NCBI GenBank assembly: GCA_002352945.1 | Contig: DDHL01000046.1 | Location: 4,575 to 23,214, forward strand | Direction of reading: 5' to 3' | DNA length: 18,640 nt | DNA from: Campylobacteraceae bacterium UBA1877 | GTDB lineage: Bacteria; Campylobacterota; Campylobacteria; Campylobacterales; Campylobacteraceae | Shown: one piece after another, positions 6,110-13,748 of the stretch | Layout: each line of letters opens with the position of its first letter | How positions within the stretch are numbered: the stretch's first letter is position 1 | Made by a program: the position numbers and the translations under genes | The notes under the pieces: generated by a model | Told to the model about the DNA's origin: nothing | Databases searched by the model: none | The model's input: only the letters and a program-made list of their open reading frames with translations

Positions 6110-6796
6110 GTGCATTTTCTTGAACAATGGATAGAAAACGACTACAATCCATTTATCATTTTTGACTCCGCAGGTCGAGTAAAATCTCTTAACCAAGAGG
6201 CTCAGTACCTTTTAGGAGAGGTCTCATCTAAAGAGATTTTTGACCTTGCTGGAGCGTATGCATCTTTGACCTATGGGTTTAAAACTACAATTTTAGATTT
6301 GGAGTTTGGACCCTATAAATTTTATGGAATTACGGTTGGGTATGAAAACGAAGAAGAGATTGGCATTAAACTTTATAAATATGCAAGCAAAAAGTTTTCT
6401 ACAGTAAAAGACCAGGGCGTACCTGTAAATATTTACGCCCTACTTGATCTTTGCATTAGCGCAACATCTACAGCAAAAAATATCCAATTCAAAAAAGAGT
6501 TTGACCCTACATTTCCAAATTTACGTTTAAATGTTGATGGTTTTACAAAACTGCTTAATAAAACCTATTTAAGCTTTAGCACATCATCTCAAGTTACTAC
6601 AAAGCTCTCTTTAAAAACTGGCGAATATATCCGTTTTGATAAGAAAAAATATCCTATATTTACAATCGTAGTTGCGGGCCAAGAACGCTCCCATAGATAC
6701 GAACATGACCTTGAAGCAATCGCAAATCATGTAAACTGTTTAGTCCGCTTTAAACCCAATGAAATCATCATCACATCTCCGCTAATAAGTGCTTAA
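6110..6796 (+). CDS. PAS-like, degenerate histidine-kinase-like protein
   Basis: A 228-residue soluble protein without signal or membrane segment. The N-terminal NPFIIFDSAGRVKSLNQEAQYLLGE (about residues 13-37) reads like a PAS domain entry. The C-terminal half has a weak histidine-kinase ATPase flavour: LRLNVDGFTKLLNKTYLSFS (about 145-164) sits where a kinase N-box (DxxRxxQVLxNLLxNAxKFS) would be, followed by a VxVxxxG-like strand. There is no phospho-acceptor H-box, and no DxGxG or GxGxG ATP-lid motif, so catalysis is unlikely. GTG start with AAGGA five bases upstream. It lies between rpoD and an MFS gene and abuts the latter. A sensory or scaffold role is inference; I do not recognise a named family. 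Confidence 0.6.
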   Translation: MHFLEQWIENDYNPFIIFDSAGRVKSLNQEAQYLLGEVSSKEIFDLAGAYASLTYGFKTTILDLEFGPYKFYGITVGYENEEEIGIKLYKYASKKFSTVKDQGVPVNIYALLDLCISATSTAKNIQFKKEFDPTFPNLRLNVDGFTKLLNKTYLSFSTSSQVTTKLSLKTGEYIRFDKKKYPIFTIVVAGQERSHRYEHDLEAIANHVNCLVRFKPNEIIITSPLISA

Positions 6797-6797
6797 A

Positions 6798-7985
6798 ATG
6801 TCAGAGAAGAAAAGCTTTCAAAAAGGCACTGTTTTTACAGTCTCACTTGCCCATTTAGCCCATGATTTATACTCATCATTTCTACCTCCAATGCTTCCAC
6901 TGCTTATTGAAAAACTTGGACTTAGTTTAGCAGTAGCAAGCTTGTTTGACATCTTAAGAAGAGCTCCATTTTTATTAAATCCATTTTTGGGACTTTTAGC
7001 AGAGCGGGTTGGAGCACGCTATTTTGTTATTTTAACACCTGCTGTGACAGGTATTGCTATGAGTTTTGTAGGCTTAGCCCCATCTGTTTGGATTGTGTGC
7101 ATACTCTTACTTGTAGCAGGTATTAGTGCAGCCCTCTTTCATATCCCTTCGCCTGTTATGATAAAAGAGTCGGCAGGCTCAAGAACAGGTCTTGGAATGA
7201 GTTTTTTTATGGTTGGAGGAGAAGGGGCAAGAGCCCTTGGACCTTTGATAATAACAGCTGGAATTTCATGGTGGGGATTAGAAGGCACATACAGATTGAT
7301 GCCAATTGGAATTGCAGCTTCATTGATACTCTATTTTAAACTTCGCAACTTCAAACCACAAACCTCCTTACAAAAACCGCGTCAAAAAGGGGATGTAAAA
7401 AAACTTTTAATTCAATATGCACCTTTTTTGTTTATTATTGGAAGTTTTATTCTATTTCAAGCATGGATGAAAACTGCTCTTGTTCTCTTTTTGCCAGTAT
7501 ATCTAAAGCTTCAGGGGCTTGGACTTTGGTATAGTGGGATATCCTTAGCAGTCTTAGAACTTTGTGGAGTCGTTGGAGTAGTGGTTGCAGGACACCTTTC
7601 AGATAAAATTGGCCGCCATAAAATGCTTATGATTATAGCAGTTGCCCAAACCCTTTTAATGGGAATTTTCATGATTTCACCTACACCGCTATTAATTCCA
7701 CTTTTAGGATTAATTGGCTTCTTCTTGTTTGCTTCAGGACCGGTTATCATGGCAAGCGTTCAAGATACAAACACTGCCATGCCGACGTTTATGAATAGCA
7801 TTTATATGAGTGTCAACTTTGGGGTAAGCTCAACAGTTGTTTTGTGCGTTGGTCTGCTTGGCGATGCAATTGGATTAGAAAGCACTTATTGGGTTTGCAC
7901 TATAATGAGTCTAGGCTGCATTGGTGTAACTATGCTTTTGCCTTGGTCTATTCGCGCTGCATCCAGGGAAGTATCAAAGAGCTAA
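6798..7985 (+). CDS. MFS transporter, fosmidomycin-resistance (Fsr)-like
   Basis: Twelve-segment major facilitator efflux carrier, 395 residues. It resembles the Fsr group: SLAHLAHDLYSSFLPPMLPLLIE near the start (residues about 16-38), GISAALFHIPSPVMIKESAGSR with the histidine-proline after the fourth segment, and SFFMVGGEGARALGPL. HLSDKIGRHKM in the second half is the MFS loop 2-3-type motif. The ATG at 6798 lies 1 nt after the preceding stop; a GTG three codons upstream is the alternative, and neither has a strong ribosome site, so coupling to the upstream gene is likely. Substrate is unknown; Fsr relatives export fosmidomycin and other small molecules. Its last 38 bp overlap a convergent gene on the other strand. 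Confidence 0.87.
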   Translation: MSEKKSFQKGTVFTVSLAHLAHDLYSSFLPPMLPLLIEKLGLSLAVASLFDILRRAPFLLNPFLGLLAERVGARYFVILTPAVTGIAMSFVGLAPSVWIVCILLLVAGISAALFHIPSPVMIKESAGSRTGLGMSFFMVGGEGARALGPLIITAGISWWGLEGTYRLMPIGIAASLILYFKLRNFKPQTSLQKPRQKGDVKKLLIQYAPFLFIIGSFILFQAWMKTALVLFLPVYLKLQGLGLWYSGISLAVLELCGVVGVVVAGHLSDKIGRHKMLMIIAVAQTLLMGIFMISPTPLLIPLLGLIGFFLFASGPVIMASVQDTNTAMPTFMNSIYMSVNFGVSSTVVLCVGLLGDAIGLESTYWVCTIMSLGCIGVTMLLPWSIRAASREVSKS

Positions 7986-8448
7986 CCGGAACAATTGCAA
8001 GCCCTAGCAAAAAAGGAATTGTCTCAAAAACTCCTTGCCTTTGCAAATATAAAAATGCAAGCACTAAAAACCCATAGGCAATTAAACGATAAGGAAAAAG
8101 CAATCCCGAAATAGATTGGAATGTATTTTTGATATTGTGCCCTTTTGATTTTAGCCTTGCTTTCTCCTCTTTTACCATCGTTTTAAAGTCTTGCGCTTTA
8201 GGTTCTTCATCTTCAGTATAAAGTCCATAAGGATCGTCTTCATCTTGCTCTTGTTCAACAATTAAATCTTTATCTTCAAGACGCTTGCTAACCATTCGTT
8301 TGTATGCATAAAAGGAGCTAAAGGTTATAAACATGGAGCAGATAAAGGCGACTTGTGTATTAAGAAGCCACAAGCCACCCATAAAAGATGAGATAGCTAT
8401 TAAAATAAGATCTGCACTTAAATAGACATATGAAAATCGCCAAGGCAT
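7948..8448 (-). CDS. Conserved membrane protein with acidic cytoplasmic-type loop
   Basis: 166 residues, with two hydrophobic helices (about 8-25 and 30-47), a long charged middle with a very acidic stretch (EQEQDEDDPYGLYTEDEEP, about 64-82), a basic helix, and two more helices (about 117-135 and 140-162). I recognise no domain. A small integral membrane protein next to hemL is also found in Campylobacter (recalled, not searched). The ATG at 8448 has AGGA nine bases upstream; a TTG at 8457 overlapping the previous stop is possible but lacks ribosome-site spacing. Last gene of the cytochrome-hemL group, ending 38 bp inside the convergent MFS gene. Confidence 0.75.
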   Translation of the reverse strand: MPWRFSYVYLSADLILIAISSFMGGLWLLNTQVAFICSMFITFSSFYAYKRMVSKRLEDKDLIVEQEQDEDDPYGLYTEDEEPKAQDFKTMVKEEKARLKSKGHNIKNTFQSISGLLFPYRLIAYGFLVLAFLYLQRQGVFETIPFLLGLAIVPVSSLILPWMQRE

Positions 8449-8453
8449 GCTAC

Positions 8454-8738
8454 TCAATCCTCATCATCCCCGCTATCATCATACTTATAGCGCACATCAT
8501 CTTTTAGCTCTTCAAGGGATTTTACCTGTTTTTTATAAGCTTTGTACACATTTAAAATTGCTGCTCCAACACCCCATGCAACACCCAACCAAAAGAGCCA
8601 TCCAATCCCACTTAAATCGCGCATGAGTATGCCAAGACCAACTCCTAATAAAACAGCTACTATCATGGATATTCCAAGTGTTAGCTGTTCAGCTCCTTCG
8701 ATAAAACGACGGGTTTTTGATTTTTTTTGTTCACTCAT
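8454..8738 (-). CDS. AtpZ/AtpI-family small membrane protein
   Basis: 94 residues with the ATPase_gene1 (AtpZ/AtpI) pattern: a charged N-terminus, [28 protein letters not shown] (first helix), a short loop with [26 protein letters not shown] (second helix), and an acidic tail DDSGDDED. Members encoded beside F-type ATP synthase genes help its assembly or cation supply; here no ATP synthase gene is near, so the role is open. The ATG overlaps the hemL stop by 4 nt (ATGA), indicating coupled translation. Assignment is from the hairpin pattern and size. Confidence 0.75.
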   Translation of the reverse strand: MSEQKKSKTRRFIEGAEQLTLGISMIVAVLLGVGLGILMRDLSGIGWLFWLGVAWGVGAAILNVYKAYKKQVKSLEELKDDVRYKYDDSGDDED

Positions 8739-10021
8739 AATTTTTTCATAACCTCAGCAGCTTTCACAATTACTTCATCAATGATTTTTTCATCCATAGC
8801 GCTGCAAATAAAGCCAACTTCAAATTGACTGCAAGCAAAGTAAACGCCTCTTTTTAACATCTCTTGATGAAAAAGTGCAAACCGTTTGGTATCGCTTCGC
8901 AATGCATCTTCAAAGTTATAAACTGGATTATCGTTAAAAAAGAAGCCAAACATAGAGCCTTGATATCCAACTTGCAATGGAATATTTGCTTCGTTTGCTT
9001 CTGCTTTTAAGCCTTCTGTTAAACGTTTTGCTAAAGATTCAAGTCTAGGATAAAGAGTTTGGGCCTTGCTTGATACAACCTCTAAACTCGCCAAACCTGC
9101 ACTCATTGCCACGGGATTTCCGCTAAGAGTTCCCGCTTGATAAACCGGTCCTTCGGGTGAGAGCATCGCCATTATTTTGGCTTTACCACCAAAGGCTCCA
9201 ACAGGCATTCCACCGCCAATGACCTTTCCAAGAGTAACCATGTCAGGACAAACATCATAAACTCCCTGGGCTCCTTTTAAAGATGCCCTAAAACCACTCA
9301 TTACTTCATCAAAAATCAAAATAGCACCATACTCATCACACAATTGGCGCAACCCTTTTAAAAACTCCTCTTTAGCCGGAACAAAACCCATATTTCCTGC
9401 AATTGGCTCAACTATAACACAAGCTACTCCCTTGCTTGCATTAAAGCAAGCTTCTACGCTTTTTAAATCATTATATTTTGCAAGTAGTGTATGTTTTGTA
9501 GTTCCTTCTGGCACACCAGGACTTGAAGGATTGCCAAATGTTGTAGCTCCACTTCCTGCTTTTACAAGCAAGGCATCGCTATGGCCGTGGTAGCAGCCTT
9601 CAAATTTGATAATATCATCTCTTTTAGTAAAACCTCGAGCCAATCTAATTGCACTCATTACAGCTTCTGTCCCGCTATTGACAAAACGGATTTTATCAAC
9701 ACTTGGCAAAAGAGAGCACACAGCTTGGGCCAACTTTGTTTCAACCTCAGTTGGAGCACCAAAACTAAGCCCTCTTTTAACCGCTTCAATGACTGCTTTT
9801 TCAATTGTTTCATTAGCATGCCCCAAAATAAGCGGCCCCCAGCTTTGCACAAAGTCAATATACTCATTACCATCAATATCTTTTAAATAAGCCCCTTTTG
9901 CTTCTTTGATAAAAGGAGGCACTCCCCCCACACTTCCAAAGGCTCTCACAGGAGAGTCAACGCCGCCTGGTATCACGGTTTTAGCCAACTCAAATGCCGC
10001 ATTTGATCGAGTTAAAGTCAT
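8735..10021 (-). CDS. hemL: Glutamate-1-semialdehyde 2,1-aminomutase
   Basis: PLP enzyme that isomerises glutamate-1-semialdehyde to 5-aminolevulinate in the C5 route to haem. 428 residues, usual length. Visible are [24 protein letters not shown] at the N-terminus (5-28), the PLP phosphate-binding [10 protein letters not shown] (115-124), the FDEVMSGFR strand (237-245), and the Schiff-base lysine in [14 protein letters not shown] (K266). ATG at 10021 with AAGGA five bases upstream. Followed by the AtpZ-like gene with a 4-nt overlap; preceded on the same strand by a cytochrome c gene. The same hemL - small periplasmic protein - folD - lepB order is known in Campylobacter. Confidence 0.97.
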   Translation of the reverse strand: MTLTRSNAAFELAKTVIPGGVDSPVRAFGSVGGVPPFIKEAKGAYLKDIDGNEYIDFVQSWGPLILGHANETIEKAVIEAVKRGLSFGAPTEVETKLAQAVCSLLPSVDKIRFVNSGTEAVMSAIRLARGFTKRDDIIKFEGCYHGHSDALLVKAGSGATTFGNPSSPGVPEGTTKHTLLAKYNDLKSVEACFNASKGVACVIVEPIAGNMGFVPAKEEFLKGLRQLCDEYGAILIFDEVMSGFRASLKGAQGVYDVCPDMVTLGKVIGGGMPVGAFGGKAKIMAMLSPEGPVYQAGTLSGNPVAMSAGLASLEVVSSKAQTLYPRLESLAKRLTEGLKAEANEANIPLQVGYQGSMFGFFFNDNPVYNFEDALRSDTKRFALFHQEMLKRGVYFACSQFEVGFICSAMDEKIIDEVIVKAAEVMKKL

Positions 10022-10049
10022 ACTAATCCTTGTTGATTGTTTTTAAGAA

Positions 10050-10055
10050 ATTGTA
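10050..10055 (-). promoter_or_regulatory. Putative -10 of hemL
   Basis: Minus strand TACAAT in the 57-bp gap between the cytochrome stop and hemL, preceded by a T-rich CCTTTTTTACG and a small near-palindrome (TGCAACGCGTTACA). A start near 10043 would give a leader of about 20 nt. Sequence-only call. Confidence 0.3.
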
Positions 10056-10078
10056 ACGCGTTGCACGTAAAAAGGTGC

Positions 10079-10420
10079 TTACTTGGAGCTGTTTTGGTCT
10101 TTTACATGTACATAATTATAGAGACTAACAATCTCTTCGTCAGTTAAAAAATAGCTTGGCATAACAGGAGACTGCTTTAAAATCCCTCGCCGAAACTCAT
10201 TTAAGCTAAGATTGTTTATTGGAGGTGCTTTTAAAAGCTTTTTTTCACCTTTTTTGTTAAAAGTAGCAAGCACTCCGCCTTCTCCTTTTTTTCCATGGCA
10301 ACTATCACAGCCGATTCCTCTTGGATTGGAATAAAGCATCTTTGCATACTCTGTTTGGGTAATAAAGTCCTCTGCATGCAAAAAAATAGTTATGAATAAA
10401 AGTACAATTATACGACCCAT
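10079..10420 (-). CDS. Small periplasmic monohaem cytochrome c
   Basis: 113 residues: an N-terminal hydrophobic signal (MGRIIVLLFITIFLHA), a single haem-c site CDSCH (C38, C41, H42) followed by GKKGEGG, and a likely axial methionine in SPVMPSYFLTDEEI (M87), with a closing helix EEIVSLYNYVHV. This is the layout of class I electron-transfer cytochromes of about 80-100 mature residues. ATG at 10420 with only a weak ribosome site (TGAGAT). It is divergent from folD and upstream of hemL on the same strand. A TACATGTA-type sequence (10101-10110) lies inside the coding region (YVHVK). The redox partner is unknown. Confidence 0.88.
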   Translation of the reverse strand: MGRIIVLLFITIFLHAEDFITQTEYAKMLYSNPRGIGCDSCHGKKGEGGVLATFNKKGEKKLLKAPPINNLSLNEFRRGILKQSPVMPSYFLTDEEIVSLYNYVHVKDQNSSK

Positions 10421-10457
10421 TTTTATCTCATTAATCCTCTATTTATGCAAGTTTAGA

Positions 10458-10464
10458 TATTATG
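10458..10464. promoter_or_regulatory. Divergent promoter region, cytochrome c / folD
   Basis: The 86-bp divergent gap has overlapping -10-like hexamers: TATTAT on the plus strand for folD (10458-10463) and CATAAT on the minus strand for the cytochrome (10459-10464). If real, the two promoters would compete for polymerase. No -35 is clear. Confidence 0.3.
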
Positions 10465-10506
10465 CCCCACACTTAATTAATAACTTATGAAAAGGCTTTT
10501 GGCAAA

Positions 10507-11361
10507 ATGACTCTCTTAGATGGAAAAGCACTTTCGGCTTCAATCAAAACCGATTTAACCAACCAGTGTCAATCACTTAAACAAAAAGGTATAACTCCAG
10601 GACTTGCTGTAATTTTAGTAGGCAATGACCCAGCAAGCGCAACTTATGTAGGCATGAAAGAGAAGGCTTGCAATCAAGTGGGCATCTACTCTTTATTGCA
10701 CAGACTTGATGAAAATGCCAGCCAAGAAGAGCTTATAGGGCTCATTAAAGAGCTAAATAAAGATCCAAAAATTGATGGTATTTTAGTGCAACTACCCTTG
10801 CCTGCACATATGGATACAGATGCTATTTTAGAAACTATTGATCCAAGCAAGGATGTAGATGGTTTTCACCCATATAATGTCGGGCGCTTGGTGCAAGGAT
10901 TAAACGGTTTTAAACCCTGCACTCCCTATGGGGTTATGAAACTTCTTGAAGCGTATGACATTGATCCAAAAGGAATGAATGCTTGTGTTATAGGCCGCAG
11001 CAATATTGTTGGCAAGCCTATGGCAACACTGCTTTTACAAAAAGGTGCAACAGTTACAATTTGTCACAGCAAGACAAAATCAATCCAAAGCTTCACAAAA
11101 GAGGCTGATTTGATTGTAGTTGGCGTTGGAAGACCAAATTTATTGACAAAAGATATGGTAAAAGATGGTGCGATTGTAGTTGATGTTGGTATAAACCGAG
11201 TCGAATCTGGCGCCCTTGTGGGTGATGTTGATTTTGAAAACGTTGCTAAAAAATGCAGTTTTATAACTCCAGTTCCCGGAGGAGTTGGACCAATGACTAT
11301 TGCAATGCTTTTATCAAACTGTCTTGAATCAGCGCACAATCGCTCCAAAGGTATAAAGTAA
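10507..11361 (+). CDS. folD: Bifunctional methylenetetrahydrofolate dehydrogenase/cyclohydrolase
   Basis: Cytoplasmic FolD oxidises 5,10-methylene-THF to methenyl-THF (NADP) and hydrolyses this to 10-formyl-THF, supplying purine synthesis and formyl-Met. 284 residues, usual size. Active-site YVGMK (Y47, K51), VQLPLP (94-99, with Q95), the DPSKDVDGF segment (112-120, D118), the Rossmann-fold VIGRSNIVGKPMA (161-173), and the C-terminal PVPGGVGPMTIAML (255-268) are all present. ATG at 10507; AAGG lies 11 bases upstream, slightly distant. Its TAA overlaps the lepB ATG by one base (TAATG). Confidence 0.97.
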   Translation: MTLLDGKALSASIKTDLTNQCQSLKQKGITPGLAVILVGNDPASATYVGMKEKACNQVGIYSLLHRLDENASQEELIGLIKELNKDPKIDGILVQLPLPAHMDTDAILETIDPSKDVDGFHPYNVGRLVQGLNGFKPCTPYGVMKLLEAYDIDPKGMNACVIGRSNIVGKPMATLLLQKGATVTICHSKTKSIQSFTKEADLIVVGVGRPNLLTKDMVKDGAIVVDVGINRVESGALVGDVDFENVAKKCSFITPVPGGVGPMTIAMLLSNCLESAHNRSKGIK

Positions 11362-12203
11362 TGAAATCATTTTTAAGTAGGCTTTACCGATTTTCTAACT
11401 CATGGACTGGAACTGTAATCATTGTTCTGCTAATCATCTTTTTTATCGCCCAAGCCTTTGTTATTCCAAGCGGCTCAATGAAGCGCTCCTTGCTTATAGG
11501 AGACCATCTTTTTGTTAAAAAGTTCTCTTATGGAATTCCAGTTCCCCACCTGCCTTGGGTTGAAATCCCTGTTTTGCCAGATTTTTTTGGAAATGGACAT
11601 TTGCTAGAAGGGCCTAAGCCCAAGCGTGGTCAAATTGTGGTTTTTCGATACCCAAAAGAGCCAAAAATTCACTACGTAAAACGGTGTGTCGCCCTAGGCG
11701 GAGATGAAATCATCTACCAAGATAAGGCTTTTTACCTAAGGCCCTATGAGGGTGATGAGTATATTCAAAAAACTTTTCCACAAAGCGCAATAGTTAAAAT
11801 CGATGGAAAATTGTGGGTGAAAAATCCATACATGTCCCACTTTCCTGGAATCCACTACGATTTAGATGTTGATCTTTTTTCACAAATGACGCTTTATCTC
11901 ATGGCAAATGATTTGGCTATGAAGCCAATTTATCTTAAAGATTTACCACTAGTGCGTCAAGATCTTAACTTCAACGCTTTTTATTTTAAAGTTCCTGAGA
12001 ATGAATTTTTTATGATGGGCGACAATCGCGACCATTCAAACGATAGCCGTTTTTGGGGAAGCGTGGCTTATAAATATATTGTTGGCCGTCCATGGTTTAT
12101 CTATTTTTCATGGGATGAAAATTATGTTATTCGATGGGATCGTATAGGAAGACTCATTTCTACTGTTGAAACAGATGTGGATTTTTTAGATGAATCTCAT
12201 TGA
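11361..12203 (+). CDS. lepB: Signal peptidase I
   Basis: Membrane serine-lysine protease that removes signal peptides of secreted proteins. 280 residues. One N-terminal membrane segment (about 16-35) leads straight to the catalytic IPSGSMKRSLLIGD (Ser39). The general base is K107 in HYVKRCVALGGD, and box E is MGDNRDHSNDSRFWG (219-233). An insert of roughly 80 residues between these boxes (about 120-205) is usual for the epsilonproteobacterial form. Starts on the folD stop (TAATG) and overlaps the following protease gene by 14 nt, so the three are probably one transcript. Confidence 0.97.
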   Translation: MKSFLSRLYRFSNSWTGTVIIVLLIIFFIAQAFVIPSGSMKRSLLIGDHLFVKKFSYGIPVPHLPWVEIPVLPDFFGNGHLLEGPKPKRGQIVVFRYPKEPKIHYVKRCVALGGDEIIYQDKAFYLRPYEGDEYIQKTFPQSAIVKIDGKLWVKNPYMSHFPGIHYDLDVDLFSQMTLYLMANDLAMKPIYLKDLPLVRQDLNFNAFYFKVPENEFFMMGDNRDHSNDSRFWGSVAYKYIVGRPWFIYFSWDENYVIRWDRIGRLISTVETDVDFLDESH

Positions 12204-12834
12204 TATTTTGCCCATGGTTGCCATGGGCTTAGCCCTTATCATCGCAATAGTAGGTCATGAAGTGATGCACGGAAGAGTTGCAAACCTTTATGGCGATGAT
12301 ACTGCCAAAAACCAAGGCAGATTGAGTTTTAATCCAATTATACATGTAGATCCAATTGGCACAATTGTAGTTCCATTGATTCTCTATTTTAGTTCAGGAT
12401 TCATCTTTGGATGGGCAAAACCCGTGCCTGTTTATATGCGAACAGTTTTGGAAAATAAAGGATATTTTGGAGCTTTACATGTAAGCCTAGCTGGAATTAT
12501 TTATAATCTGATTTTAGCCATTATAGCAGCTATTTTATTGCATTTTATTGATATGCCAAACAATTATATTGGTCTATTTTTACAATCTTTTTTATACTAT
12601 CTTGTTATTATCAATGTTATTTTAGGTATTTTTAATCTCTACCCCATTCCGCCACTTGATGGTTCCCATGCCCTTGGATACATTGCTAGCTGGCTGGGTT
12701 ATCCAGAAATTATGCATTTTATGCAAAAGTGGAGTAAGTTTGGATTTATTATCTTAATTGCTCTTATTATCTCACCGTTTTCTTATCTCATATTTGCTCC
12801 GATGCGGCTTATTATCAACCTTCTTTTAAATTGA
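12190..12834 (+). CDS. Site-2 (M50) family zinc metalloprotease
   Basis: Polytopic membrane protease of 214 residues, without PDZ or CBS domain. The zinc site is HEVMH (H23, E24, H27) in the first hydrophobic segment, with NLYPIPPLDGSH (149-160, D157 as third ligand) near the C-terminal segments. GWAKPVPV (74-81) is the usual amphipathic loop of this compact group. The start is supported by GGA eight bases before the ATG, inside the end of lepB. Being next to signal peptidase I suggests joint membrane-protein processing, but the substrates are unknown. A TTACATGTAA core is embedded in its coding sequence at residues 96-99. Confidence 0.92.
   Translation: MNLIDILPMVAMGLALIIAIVGHEVMHGRVANLYGDDTAKNQGRLSFNPIIHVDPIGTIVVPLILYFSSGFIFGWAKPVPVYMRTVLENKGYFGALHVSLAGIIYNLILAIIAAILLHFIDMPNNYIGLFLQSFLYYLVIINVILGIFNLYPIPPLDGSHALGYIASWLGYPEIMHFMQKWSKFGFIILIALIISPFSYLIFAPMRLIINLLLN
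12475..12484 (+). repeat. TTACATGTAA palindrome inside the M50 protease gene
   Basis: Ten-base perfect core, in the context AGCTTTACATGTAAGC. It encodes Leu-His-Val (residues 96-98) in a conserved-looking stretch, so it may be coincidental. The flank matches the intergenic copies when read with the gene. Confidence 0.6.
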
Positions 12835-12866
12835 TTTAGCACCTAACAGATATTTAAATCTTGCTA

Positions 12867-12875
12867 TGATATAAT
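12867..12875 (+). promoter_or_regulatory. Extended -10 promoter for rpiB
   Basis: TGATATAAT, a perfect TATAAT with the TG extension, 28 bp before the rpiB ATG and after a 32-bp gap from the protease stop. No -35 is evident. It suggests that a new transcript begins at rpiB and runs through apt, trpB and beyond. Confidence 0.55.
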
Positions 12876-12903
12876 CTTGCATAACTTAATGCCAGGAAAA
12901 TTA

Positions 12904-13332
12904 ATGAAATTTTATATCGGCACAGACCATGCAGGCTATCTCATTAAAGAGGATGTAAAAAAGCTTTTAAAAGAGCGCAATTGTGAAGTAATTGATCTGG
13001 GTCCAGATAGCGGTGACCGGGTTGATTACCCTGACTTTGGACACAAAGTTGCCCGCGCTGTTGCGGCAGACAAAGGTAGCTTTGGAATTGTCATTTGCGG
13101 CACTGGTATTGGAATTTCAATATCAGCCAATAAAATTCCAGGAGTTCGAGCCGCTCTTTGTCATGATGCTTATACTGCGCAAATGGCACGGGCTCACAAT
13201 GATTCAAACATTCTCGCATTTGGACAACGTGTTGTCGGCCTTGGGGTAGTTGAATCGATGATCGATGCTTTTATCTCTACTCCTTTTGAGGGTGGAAGAC
13301 ACGCTTTGCGAGTAGCTAAAATTGAAGGATGA
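12904..13332 (+). CDS. rpiB: Ribose-5-phosphate isomerase B
   Basis: Interconverts ribose 5-phosphate and ribulose 5-phosphate. 142 residues (usual about 145-150). Motifs are GTDHAGYLIK (6-15), DYPDFG (41-46), ICGTGIGISISANK (64-77) with the catalytic C65 and T67, and the ARAHNDSNILAFGQRV segment (95-110). ATG 12904 has AGGA six bases upstream; an in-frame ATG at 12877 would lie on the promoter and has no ribosome site. It is the first gene after a TATAAT promoter, three bases ahead of the coiled-coil gene. LacA/AlgFE-type isomerases are related, but length and motifs favour RpiB. Confidence 0.95.
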   Translation: MKFYIGTDHAGYLIKEDVKKLLKERNCEVIDLGPDSGDRVDYPDFGHKVARAVAADKGSFGIVICGTGIGISISANKIPGVRAALCHDAYTAQMARAHNDSNILAFGQRVVGLGVVESMIDAFISTPFEGGRHALRVAKIEG

Positions 13333-13335
13333 ACA

Positions 13336-13668
13336 ATGCTTTTTGAGTGGATTGTTACTACAGTTTTAGTTTCACTTTGTATCTACTTAACTGTTATGGT
13401 TTTTTACTACAAAACCCTGCTCAAAAAAGAAAAAATGGGAAATATAGTCATCAAAAACACTCTTGGAGATGCAGAAATTGTTATTCGCAAATATCAAGTC
13501 CAACTCCAAAGAGCTCTTGGCAATATTGACATCCTTAGTGATGAATTAAATAAGATTCGTGGGGATACAAAATCTTTGCGTACTAGAAATAGCCAATACC
13601 GCATTGAAAGCGACAAGTTGCGCCAACGCATTAAAGAGTTAGAGGGTAAAATCGAGGCTCTTTTATGA
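13336..13668 (+). CDS. Membrane-anchored coiled-coil protein, unknown function
   Basis: 110 residues: one N-terminal membrane helix (about 5-25, WIVTTVLVSLCIYLTVMVFYY) and then a charged, heptad-rich coiled coil to the end (VQLQRALGNIDILSDELNKIR and SDKLRQRIKELEGKIEALL). I recognise no named family. ATG with AAGGA six bases upstream, overlapping the rpiB stop region. Its TGA overlaps the ATG of the next small frame (ATGA). It may be a small structural or scaffolding factor at the membrane; this is inference from architecture only. Confidence 0.8.
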   Translation: MLFEWIVTTVLVSLCIYLTVMVFYYKTLLKKEKMGNIVIKNTLGDAEIVIRKYQVQLQRALGNIDILSDELNKIRGDTKSLRTRNSQYRIESDKLRQRIKELEGKIEALL

Positions 13669-13739
13669 TTGGCACTTATATTGTATTTGGCCTTTTGGTT
13701 GCAGGGCTCATGTATCTTAAATACAAACTTTTTTATTAA
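13665..13739 (+). CDS. Possible 24-residue single-span membrane peptide
   Basis: Short frame starting at an ATG that overlaps the previous stop (ATGA) and ending 9 bp before apt. The product starts MIGTYIVFGLLVAGL and ends MYLKYKLFY: one hydrophobic helix with a basic C-terminal side, so it would probably insert with the C-terminus inside. There is no strong ribosome site of its own, but overlap with the upstream gene allows coupled reinitiation. If it were not coding, 80 bp would lie unexplained in an otherwise tightly packed operon. No family recognised. Confidence 0.55.
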   Translation: MIGTYIVFGLLVAGLMYLKYKLFY

Positions 13740-13748
13740 AGGATATTT

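Noticed and set aside
10101..10110. TTTACATGTAC in the cytochrome c gene as a further palindrome copy
   Set aside because: One arm is degraded and it encodes the end of the final helix; noted but not counted.
12341..12348. TACATGTA in the M50 protease gene
   Set aside because: Only the 8-bp centre matches; flanks ATA...GA do not fit the palindrome family, and it encodes a conserved His-Val stretch.
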